Assembly (NCBI GenBank): GCA_020226215.1
Contig: CM035227.1
Location: 20,153,866 to 20,217,865 of the forward strand
DNA: 64,000 bases
Source of the DNA: Sindora glabra
Taxonomy: Eukaryota > Streptophyta > Magnoliopsida > Fabales > Fabaceae
Reading direction: 5' to 3'
In this document: one piece after another, positions 36,571-47,083 of the stretch
How the letters are laid out: every line of letters begins with the position of its first letter
How positions within the stretch are numbered: position 1 is the stretch's first letter
The notes under the pieces: model-generated
What the model was told of the DNA's origin: nothing
Databases searched by the model: none
The model's input: the letters and a program-made list of their open reading frames with translations, nothing else
Program-made: the position numbers and the translations under genes

Positions 36571-38507
36571 GGTTTAATAATAAAATAAAAATGTATATAT
36601 AATGTGCTTGTAAGCAATTACTTGAAAATGTATATATTAATATACATTATGAAAGTTATTTATATGTGTTTTGTATTATTTAATGTTATTTAAAAGATGG
36701 TGCTTTTTTACCTTAATAGATATTTTTAGTTAATGTTTACATCCCAGGTTTGGTTTTTGTCTTGTACTAACAAATGTAAACTTTATTTATTTAAAAAAAG
36801 GAAAAATTAATATACCATATTAGTTGTTTATTAATAACCGACCTTAAAAAGGGAATTTCATATCAATTTTATTATACAAATGATGTGTAAAAATAATTTT
36901 TTATCTTATAACATGAAAGTTACCATCTTTAAAATGTTGATTTTAGTTTATGACTGACATGGACTAACTAAATGATGCCATTTTTCTCTCTTTAAAACTT
37001 GTGAAAACAAATGCACAAGTTGAAATTAAAAGCACCACATTACAAATACATTACAGAGAGTGCTTATGGAGTGATCAACAAGTTAGTTTTCTTTTTTAAG
37101 AAAGATATCCCCTGTAATTTCTTGATCACCTTTGCTCAAGTTCAGCCATTTTTCATTCTTGTTAGTGTTTTCTTTCAACATTAAGGTGTGTTTGAATGTC
37201 TTATTTCTCCTTTAAACTTAAATATGAATATTTATTTGTTATGTGTTATGTTAATTTGTTTAAATTCTTTATTTTTTGTATTACCTTAATTAGGGTTTTG
37301 GTTAATATGGGTTTCTTGAAGAAAAAAATAACGAATCTCTTCCTTACAAAGGGTAAAGATAACATAATTTCATCAAAGTTTAATGATAAAATCTAGGTAA
37401 TAAATTTCTCTTCAACATATGGATATTGTGTTTCACTTACAAGAGCAATTCTTATTTCTTTATACTCTTGTTCTGCTATATTGAAATTCATAAGTATTTC
37501 TATCAATAGTCATATAATTGAAAAATAATATAAGTTCTTTTTCAACATTTAAAATAGTATTTCTAATTTTTGTAACATTTACGCATTGTATTTCTTTTGC
37601 TATTTAGACTTAAAATAAATGTATTATTCTTCATCTTTTTCTAGTTGATTGTATTTATGATATTAATTTTGATCATAGAGATATTGAGGTAAGGTCTAAA
37701 TATTATTGTTATTGCTTGTATAGCAATATAAGTTGTTAGGTTCTATTATTAGGTTCAAATGTTGCTTTGAGAGTAATAGGACTTTGGAGAATTCTTAAGA
37801 TTAATGCCAATTATTTAATACAACTAATATTTCAAACTAATATAACCAATGTCAATTATTAATAAAAAAATTTAACAATATATTTCAATTATTGACCAAT
37901 ATACTGTAACTAAACACATCAATTTTCTTATAATAGAATCAATGTTGATATAGGTATTTGAGGTCAGCTTAATAATTGATGTTGAATATACATGATTTAT
38001 AATAATGTTTGTATATACATCGGGTGGTAACTTACATGGAATGTGTTAAATAACCAAAGTTAAATAGTCTTTTCTATAACATTGATTTATTATTATTTTT
38101 TTAAAAAAGTAAAAGTAAAAACTAAAAACTAAATATAAGAATAATAGTATATTGTAACAAAATAAGATACCATCACTTCACAAGCTTGAATAAGATGCAT
38201 TATCTAATGACCACACTCTAAGCTTCAAACTTTAAGGGTTAAAGCTGTTGAACAAATTGGTTAAATCGATCTGTGTGGGCTAACCATTAAACGAGCTAAA
38301 CTAGACCCATTTAGTTTTTTATAGGCTTCCATTATGGAAGCTCTAGTCTAGTCCTTATAGATTAGGTTGACTCATGGGCTTTTTTTTAATTTTTAATTTT
38401 TTAAAAAATTTTAAATTTAAATAATAAAAAATTAAAATCATTTAAATATATTACATATTCATTCATAAATTAGTCATAATACATTTTAAATTTATATATA
38501 ATTCTAA

Positions 38508-38512
<5 letters not shown>
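36571..38512. other. AT-rich intergenic DNA, no gene seen
   Basis: The ORF at 37196-37396 is hydrophobic and A/T-driven, with no family match. No RNA gene or splice structure is supported. Confidence 0.55.

Positions 38513-38559
<47 letters not shown>
38513..38559. repeat. (AT)n microsatellite
   Basis: About 22 nearly uninterrupted AT units. Confidence 0.95.
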
Positions 38560-38563
<4 letters not shown>

Positions 38564-38789
38564 AGTTATAAAATACTTACAAAATAAAAATATTATTTAT
38601 AAATTATTCATAATACAATCTTACTTAATTAAAAATAAAAAATAAGAGTGTAACTTTGTATAAATTGAAAATGTTGACCTATACAAAATTTAGAAATGTT
38701 AAAAAATAAAAATCATAAATTATTTGATCCGTCTGCAAGCTAGCCCACACGAACCACAAGCTTTTATAGGCCAAGTTATAAAGCTTGGC

Positions 38790-38948
38790 CAAGGCAAAAG
38801 TTTTTGTGACTTTTCACGTAATTAGCCTAAGTAATGGGCTTAATTCAAAAACTTACCCACATATCTTTTTTTTCATCTTTTATATTTTTTATATAAAATA
38901 ATAAATATAAAGATATTATGGATCCATTTAAGAGGAACTTACCACTTA
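38790..38948. repeat. Direct repeat A flanking the copia relic (left copy)
   Basis: Matches 46929-47083 in the same orientation. Shared text includes 'ggcttaattcaaaaactt', 'cccaca', 'atctttt.tattttttata.aaaataa' and 'aaagatat..tggat.catt'. It lies just beyond the 3' end of the copia coding relic and may be LTR-derived. Confidence 0.65.
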
Positions 38949-39803
38949 AAAATCTCTCTTTTTCCACTAAGTGTGGAACACCGCCATTCTTGTTATTAAA
39001 CAACATGCTTTAAGCTTTTATCTTAGGAATAATTTAGTCAACATATTAGTACATTATTATCTATATGAATTTTTTCAAGTTCTAACAATTTGTTACTTAA
39101 AACATCACGTATTCAATGATAATGAATATCAATATGTTTCGATCTTGTACAAAAAGCAGAATCTTTACCAAGGTGTATTGCACTTTAATTATCATAAAAC
39201 AAAATAAAGCAATCTTGCTTAAATCTAAGTTCTTGAAGAAATTTCTTCATCCACAGCAACTCTTTACATGCTTTAGTTGTTGTAATAAATTATTGTTGAA
39301 AGAGTAGCATATTTTTTGCAATTTGAATTGTCATGTCATATTTCCCTCTATAAATTTAATCAAATAACTAGAAATAAACTTATGAAAATCAATATCTCCA
39401 ACTAAGTTTGCATCTATAAAATTAACTAGTAAAGGTTTTTCATCTATAAAATATAAGCTTTAATTAGTTGTACTTTGAAGATATCTTGTAATCCATTTAA
39501 CAACATTCGAATGCCCTTCAACTGATATTAAGAGAAAATAACTTACTATACTAATAGTATAAGCAATGTCAAGTCTTGTATATATTATGGCATACATTAA
39601 ACTTCCAACTACTGATGTGTCACAATCCTAACCCGATCGTAATTAGTATGAAACCCCTTTACCGATTTTCAGTAGCCTATGTGTGTGTACTTAACTTAAT
39701 GCTAACTTATCAAAAGTGAGACATTCATAGAATAGAATAGTATTTCAAAAATAGAATTTATCACAATTTCTACAAAAGATATGAAAGTTAGAGATATTTA
39801 TAA

Positions 39804-39915
39804 TTCTCCCAAAATGAGGATAAGTAAACCTAAAGAAATACTTATAATCCTCCCAAAATGAGGATAAGCAAGCCTAAAGAAATACTTATAATCCTCCCAA
39901 AATGAGGATAAGTAA
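39804..39915. repeat. 44-bp minisatellite, about 2.5 copies
   Basis: The words 'cctcccaaaatgaggataag' begin the repeated unit, and 'aaaatgagga' falls at 39811, 39855 and 39899 (period 44). Each unit continues 'taaagaaatacttataat'. Confidence 0.9.
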
Positions 39916-39982
39916 GCTTACCTAACTCTTAAAGAGTTAGTTTAATATTTTATCAATCTAACTCTATGACAAATAAGAGGCC

Positions 39983-40974
39983 CAAAATATACTTCTATTT
40001 ACATGAGTTTGTGCTACTAAAATACGATCAATGAATTTCCCTTAAACTTTAGCTCTGAGGAGGTGAAAACGGAGGCTCAACTTGTGAATCCATGAAATAA
40101 AATACAAAGGAGTAAGTCCGAGACTTAATGAGTAGATAATCTATAAAGATATCAACAATGTACAATAGCATACCCACCAAACTGTGCTTTCTCAACAAAA
40201 TTATATCATGATCAAACATATAGGTAAGCAAGAGCCATTAACACTAAGATTATCACACGCTCATCTCATGTTCAATGTATCATATAACAATACTTATGAT
40301 TATTGCACTTAACATTATGTTTCATTAAATGGATAAATAGTAAATAAAATACATTCATCCTCCTTTTGACTCTCGGGCCAACCTTATACCTTACCTGCCT
40401 ATTCCATTCTTGTTCCCCTAGGCCAACCTTATATCCTACCTGCCTTATTATTAGGAATTTCCCATCTAATGAATTTCCCAAAATATACTTCTATTTACAT
40501 GAGTTTGTGCTACTAAAATACGATCAATGAATTTCCCCTGAACTTTAGCTCTGAGAAGGTGAAAACAGAGGCTCAACTTGTGAATCCGTGAAATAAAATA
40601 CAGAGGAGTAAGTCCGAGACTCAATGAGTAGATAATCTATAAAGATATCAACAATGTACAATAGCATACCCACCAAACTGTCCTTTCTCAACAAAATTAT
40701 ATCATGATCAAACATATGGGTAAGCAAGAGCCATTAACACTAAGATTATCACATGCTCATCTCATGTTCAATGTATCATATAACAATACTTATGATTATT
40801 GCACTTAACATCATGTTTCATTAAATGGATAAATAGTAAATAAAATACATTCATCCTCCTTTTGACTCTCGGGCCAACCTTATACCTTACATGCCTATTC
40901 CATTCTTGTTCCCCTAGGCCAACCTTATATCCTACCCGCCTTATTATTAGGAATTTCCCATCTAATATTCATAA
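39983..40974. repeat. Tandem duplication of a 496-bp unit
   Basis: The landmark 'acttctatttacatgagttt' is at 39991 and 40487. The copies run in parallel to 'ttattaggaatttcccatct' at about 40450-40474 and 40945-40968. Only scattered differences are seen, such as 'gaggaggtgaaaacgg' against 'gagaaggtgaaaacag'. The duplication therefore post-dates most decay nearby. Confidence 0.93.
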
Positions 40975-42976
40975 CATTTCCCACATCATATTTCTCACCT
41001 TTAATGCCACTCGTGGCATGGTTCTCAATGCAATTTAAACATTAGAGTTCACGCTCCAATCAATATAATCATAATTCAATTCAATGTACCTTACAATATT
41101 TATCAACATCATCGTACTTTCTTATATAACTACAAGCATTTACATATATCATAACTCTCATGATATAATTTGTCATAAACCAATACACTTTTAGTACTTA
41201 GAGGTTTAATATCCATGATAGATCATTTTGAGATATGGAAATGTAAAATATATTGAGAATAGGTTATATGATGACCATAATTTTGACCTATAAGTGATAT
41301 CTTAGGAATAACTCATAAATTACATATGCATTATGTATAAAAATCTTTTCAAATGAAAGTAGGTTCAATCACCTTTCCATAGTCTTTTTATTTGCTAAAA
41401 TCAACTAAGTCTTAAAAAAGTTATGTCTTTTTGAAGTCAGACATAAAAGTGCTCTTTTTTGAAATTCAAAGTTCATTACCTTTGCTCACTATTTTAATGA
41501 TATCTCAAAATATATATGTTATTTTTATTTGAAACTAAATCCTTTTGAAATTATACTTAATTATCTTTAAAATGATAGATGGTTTGTTTAAAATGGACAT
41601 AAGATGAAGGAGTTATACCACTTCAAAGTTAGCATAAAAATCTACAATCGATGAATCGATTCACCAACCCAATTTTCACCTCTGGAACCCTGAAATTAAT
41701 TGTTGAATCAATTCATCAATCCCTGGAAGGCTAGAATCGCTTGGTCACTTAATTTTTAAGCCTAGTTTTACCTCTGGACCCCCAGAATCAATTGATGAAT
41801 CAATTCACACATGAAAAACTCAATTTTTTACAAATTTTCACTGTACAACTGATCCAAAACACTTCATAATCATATATAATGCACATCATACCTAAGTATG
41901 ATCATCAATACATATATCTAACATCTCGTATAACTTCTTTCCATTATTTATTACTTTCAAAACATTAAAATAAATTAAAATCAAGTAAAATCACAAACTA
42001 ACTTATATTTCACATATATTTTCATATAACCTCAAAATTTATAGATTTAGCTAGATTATCTATTCGCCTTGTATGGAAAAGGATGTTAGGAGATAAATTT
42101 GAAGATCTTTCAACCCTAACTACATTAAAATCCATAGTTTCTAGAGTTAGGGTTTAAAATGCTCAATAAAATTAAATAAACTTCAAATCCTTTATCAACC
42201 AAGAAGAAATAGGAGGAATTTTTTATGAAAACATTATTTTTACCTCAATTAAACGAAGAAATCCAAAAGATTTGAAGTCTCTCTTGCTTGATTGATAAAG
42301 TAGAGAGAGAAGTGTGTAGAGAGAGTGGAAGAAAATGAAGAAATGAGAGGGGTGAGGGTCTTTGGGGCTAAAAAGGGAAAGAATATGGCCTCAGGGGCAT
42401 TTTTGAAAAAATGCTCTTATTCCTCTTCCATACTCGTATACTCATTTATTTTAGTATATAATTTTAGTGTATAACTTTATACCTCAAAATTCTAACAAAC
42501 TTTTTTTCAATAATTTCACTCGAATTATATTCCCACACTCTTATTTTCATTAGCTCTAGTTTATTTCATAATTTACACACAATATTCTTAATTCACTCGA
42601 AGTTACCAATTATCTTAATCATTCTTTCTCACATCATAGTTTCTAATTTATTTATAATTAAGAGGGTGTGACATGATGTATAAGGAATTCTTTTCATATC
42701 TTGCTACTCTTTACCCGTAGTTGGACATTACTTGATACTTAATTTAAAGTGAGTAGTAAGAGGACTCAAAACAACTTTAGTATTTTGCATACTAAACTTC
42801 TAAAGTACTTATTTAATGTACTTCTCTTGTGACAAATAAAGCTTTTCTACACTTTTGTCCGAAGTAATCATTATGCCTAAAATCTATTTAGCTTAACCTA
42901 AATCTTTCATAGCAAAAAACTTACTCAATTCTTTCTTTAATTTAGCAATTCTTATAATATTCTTACTAATAATCAA

Positions 42977-42991
42977 AATATCATCAACGTA
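42977..42991 (-). other. Reverse transcriptase active-site box of the copia relic
   Basis: The minus strand reads Tyr-Val-Asp-Asp-Ile, preceded by Leu-Leu-Leu-Leu. The catalytic aspartates are still present although the surrounding frame is broken. Confidence 0.9.
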
Positions 42992-44600
42992 GAGCAAAAG
43001 AATAATAAGATTATCATTATAGAATTTTTTTAATAAACATATAATAATTAAAAGTTATTTTTTGGAAACCTTACTCTTCTATAACTAACTCAAACTTCTT
43101 ACACCACTATTTAGGAGCCTATTTTAATTTATAAAGACTTTTCCTCAAACTACATACATAATTTTTTTTTCTTTTTACTTTGAAACCTTTTGCTTGCTCC
43201 ATGTAAATCTCTTCTTCTAAATCACCATAAAGAGAAGTTGTTTTCACATCCATCTACTTAATTTCTAGATTAAAACTAGTTGTTAAGCCAAGTACTGTAT
43301 GAATAAAGGATATTTTTATAACAAGAAAAAAAATTTCACTAAAATTAATTCTTTTTCTTTGGCCAAATCCATTCACAACCAATCTAACTTTACATTAAAG
43401 TTTAAAGTTATTTTCTTTATTCTTTATTTTATGCACCCATACATTCTTCAAAACTTTCATACCTTTTAGTAATTTTACTAACTCATAGATGTGATTTTTC
43501 TGTAAAGATTTTATTTCATCTTACATAACTTCAATTTATTCACTTTTAATTTATCTTTTATGGCCTCATCATAACATTTTGACTCTTTTTTATCAATTAA
43601 AAGAGTGTACTTATCTTCAATATCCCTTGTAGAAAGTTCTAACTCTGGTAGATTTTCTAAGTGCAACAACTAGAACCTCTAGTGTTAGTTATTCATCATT
43701 GTCATTTTATGTAAAGGTTATCTATATTAAATGCATCATCTTTAAAATTTTGAGCTTTAATTTTGTCCTATTCCTTTCTTAGATTAACTGTATTTAAGTT
43801 AAGTAATGGTTAATTATATTGAGGCACCACCTATTTTTCCTTAATAATATCTTTTAATGTTTGTTCTTTTACAAACACAATATCTCTTCTTCTAATTAAC
43901 TTTTTTTAATAAGATTAAAGAATCTATAGCCAAATTCATGTTCACCATAACCTAGAAACATGCATTATTTTGTCTTTACATTAAGTTTAAATTTCTCATC
44001 TTTAGGAATATGCAAAAATACTTTGCATCCAAAAACCTATAAATGATCATAAAAAAACATTCTTACTTAACTAAACATTTTTAGTACTTCAAACTACAAA
44101 AGAACACATAAAGAGCAATTCAAAACATGCACAATTGTATTCAAAGCTTAACTTAAAAATTTTTGGTACCTTAGCATGTAAAAGTAGACATCTAACTCTC
44201 TCATTTAAAATTCTATTTATCCTTTTAGCTAAGCCATTCAATTGAGGCGTTTTTAGTAATATTTTCTAATTTCTAATTCTTTGTTCTTTGCAATAAGCAT
44301 CAAAAGGCCATGAATATTTACTTTTATTACCAGTGCGTATGCATTTCAATTTCTTCCCTTTTTTTTTCAACTAAAGTGTGAAATTTTTTAAATACGTTAA
44401 ACACTTAGTGTTTTATCTTTATTATATATACCCATATCTTTCTCGAGTGATCATTAATGAAAGTAATAATAAAGAGAACCATTAAGTATCCTTGTGCTCA
44501 TAGGAATACACATATCAGAATGTGCCAATTCAAGTATTTTTTTATTTTTTAAAAGGTAGATGACTTTTAAAAGCTACTCTATTATGTTTTCTAGCTAAAT

Positions 44601-45026
44601 AATGATCACACTTTTATAAATGTAAACTCTGCACTCTACATAATACATTTCTTTTAGCCAAAATAATGATCCTTTTTTTACTCATATGATACAACCTCTT
44701 ATGCTATAACTCAGTTTCATTATTTGATTTTGCAAAATAACTAATGATTACACTTTTGTAAATGTGAACTCAGCACTTCACATAATGCATTTCTTTTAGC
44801 CAAAACAACGATCCTTTTTTCACTCATATGACACAACCTCTTATGTCATAACTCTGTTTCATTATTTGATTATGTAGAATAAACAATGATTACACTTTTA
44901 TAAATGTGAACTCAACACTTCACATAACGCATTTCTTTTAGCTAAAACAACAATCCTTTTTTCACTCATATGACATAACTTTTTATGCCATAACTCAATT
45001 TCATTATTTAACTTTGTAAAATTAAC
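44601..45026. repeat. Three tandem copies of a 142-bp unit within the copia relic
   Basis: The words 'aatgat(c/t)acacttttataaatg' start at 44601, 44743 and 44885, and 'cttttagc' is at 44651, 44793 and 44935, an exact period of 142. Since 142 is not a multiple of three, the array itself destroys the pol frame. Confidence 0.93.
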
Positions 45027-45538
45027 AACATCTTGGACAATATTTGCTTAGGTTAAGAAAAGTGTAAAATACCTTAAGCCTTCAACCACAATCATAAAGC
45101 CTTTGGTAAGCTTCCATTAGTCATCTGAGAAGAAATTATGATAGTCTTCATTATAAAGCTTACTTATAAATAATAAGTTCAACTGAATGTCTAGAACATG
45201 TTTTATACACTTGAGGATTAATTCGGTTCTATTGGATGTTTTTAAAATAACATCTCCAATACTAACATATTTTACTACACTTTCATGAGTCAATCTTACA
45301 TATCCAAAATCATTAAGTGTGTAAGATAAAAAATTGTCCCTTTAACATGTAATATAAGGGAAAGTACCACTATTAGTTATCCAACTAGTTTTATTCTTTG
45401 TAAGATTGACAACATTATCTTTATGAATTGAAAGAAATTGATCAAAAGTTGCATTAGCGCAACCTTTATCACTTTTATTTTCTTTATCTTTCCTTTTTTT
45501 GTATGATTTTTATTTTTATCGTCTTTCTTCGATTTTTA

Positions 45539-45583
45539 ACAATATTTCTTGATATGTCCCTTTTTGCTACAATAATGACACTT
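45539..45583 (-). other. Gag zinc knuckle (CCHC) of the copia relic
   Basis: The minus strand reads Cys-X2-Cys-X4-His-X4-Cys with all four ligands kept, followed by a lysine-rich tail. This places gag and the 5' half of the element here. Confidence 0.9.
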
Positions 45584-46284
45584 AACATTTTTAAAATTTT
45601 TCTTAGATTTGCTTCTGCTCTGATTTTTGTTCTTTGTACCATAACTTTTACTTCCCCCTTGAGACTTGACAATTGTAACATCTAATTGTGAAGAAGAACC
45701 CTATGATTTTTTTCTTAACTTTTCATTCAAGACGCTATTTTTAACAATTTCAATAGTCATCATGCCATCTAAGGTAAAATTAAATATAAATATTCTAATA
45801 TCTCCTATAAGTTTGGTAAAATCAAACATTGAACTTCATTTTCAAATTTGATACCCATAGCAAAATACTAATTAATAATCCCTTAATATTTATTCAAGTA
45901 ATCTATCATCAGAGTGCCATATTAATATTTTATATTTATTATTTACTTTATTAAGAATATTTTATTATTCTCGATCTTTCTGTCATAGAATTTTTCAAGT
46001 TTAATCTACAATGTGTGAGCATGTGTTTCCTTTTCAATATGATTCTATACATTCTCTTCTATGCATTTCCTTATATACCTATAAACCTGCCTATGCAACA
46101 AATCCTAATCTAAATCTGATTTATTTTCATGTTTTTCAGTAGCAAATATAGGCAAATAATAATTTTTTACATAATGTAAATCTTTCTTCTTCTTTTTCAA
46201 AGAGCATAATTCTCACTATTCCAAAATATCATTCTACTTGTATTAGCCATTATATTCATACAAGTAGAATGTACCAAAGCTCAA

Positions 46285-46296
46285 GCTCTGATATCA
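46285..46296 (-). other. Primer-binding-site-like sequence (tRNA-iMet type)
   Basis: The minus strand reads TGATATCAGAGC, one base different from TGGTATCAGAGC, the usual plant copia primer-binding site. It sits two bases from the LTR-like end at 46299. Confidence 0.7.
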
Positions 46297-46298
46297 CT

Positions 46299-46750
46299 TG
46301 TTAGGAAAAATAAGTACTGGGATTAGAGTAACACATAGCAAAATATTAAATAATTCACTTGGATTAATTTTTCCAACATGTATGATAAAATATATCACTA
46401 GAAAATATTGTAAGAAAAATAAATCAGGAGATAAAAAAATTTTATTATGGAAAACCCCTTAGTGTGAGAGTAATAACCACAAGATCTAGTCTAATAAAAA
46501 AATTACTAACAAAGTAATGAATACAATATCTTTCTAAAAATTCTAGAAAACAGCTAGTATAAAACTCTTTATCAAAATAGGTGAAATTCTTGATAAAATT
46601 AACATAATAATCAATACAAATTACTATATAAAACTAGCTCGTAGAGAAGAACATTAACAAAAAAATATGTATAATACTACCAAAATTACCAGTAATAATA
46701 TATCTAAATTTGATTAAACCAAGGTAAATATGGTGATAAATTTTCTAACA
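46299..46750 (-). mobile_element. Candidate 5' LTR of the copia relic
   Basis: Directly next to the primer-binding-like site. In plus orientation it starts TGTTAGGAAAA and ends TTTTCTAACA, giving TG...CA with matching inverted ends, 452 bp. No clear second copy is seen at the 3' side of the element, so the end at 46750 is provisional. Confidence 0.5.
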
Positions 46751-46928
46751 CAATTTGATAAAATTGTAACTTCTTCTTGCACCATCCTAAGAAACCAAAA
46801 ATTCAACTTCTACTCCTTTGGTTGAAAATCCCTAACACAATTTTTCCAAAATCTAGGTACACACTTGCATACTGATAAAATATTAAAAGATTTCATGTTG
46901 TATGAGACTCTTTCTTTAATCCACTCAA

Positions 46929-47083
46929 TCAAAGCAAAAGTTTTATGCCTTTTCACACAATCAGCCCAAGTAACGGGCTTAATTCAAAAACTTGCCCACA
47001 CGGTTTTTTTTTTATCTTTTGTATTTTTTATACAAAATAACAAATCTAAAGATATCGTGGATTCATTCAGGAAGAACCTATCA
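46929..47083. repeat. Direct repeat A flanking the copia relic (right copy)
   Basis: Partner of 38790-38948, same orientation. It reads 'gcaaaagttttatgcctttt', then 'agtaacgggcttaattcaaa' and so on. Confidence 0.65.

Larger units (their letters stand above)
39618..42673. mobile_element. Nested LTR-like element (probable solo LTR), 3056 bp, with TSD
   Basis: It begins TGTCACAATCC and ends GGGTGTGACA, so the 7-bp ends are perfect inverted repeats (TGTCACA/TGTGACA) inside the usual TG...CA. The 5-bp target duplication TGATG is exact at 39613-39617 and 42674-42678. It interrupts the copia reverse transcriptase. No gag-pol frame or internal second LTR start was seen, so a solo LTR of a long-LTR (probably gypsy) family is the best reading. 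It carries a 44-bp minisatellite and a 496-bp tandem duplication. Confidence 0.85.
38955..46298 (-). mobile_element. Decayed Ty1/copia retrotransposon, interrupted by a nested element
   Basis: Minus-strand relic with gag-pol order intact. From the 5' end (high coordinates): a primer-binding-like site at 46285-46296; a gag zinc knuckle 'CHYCSKKGHIKKYC' at 45539-45583 (CX2CX4HX4C); a degraded integrase region at about 43800-44900; reverse transcriptase with 'YVDDI' at 42977-42991; and the RT end plus RNase H at about 38990-39615, with 'MYAIIYTRLDIAYTIS' and 'VVKWITRYLQ'. Stops and frameshifts occur throughout. The RT frame is broken by an insertion at 39618-42673, and reading resumes in frame on the other side once one target-duplication copy is discounted. 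A local triplication lies at 44601-45026. The element cannot move on its own. Confidence 0.88.
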
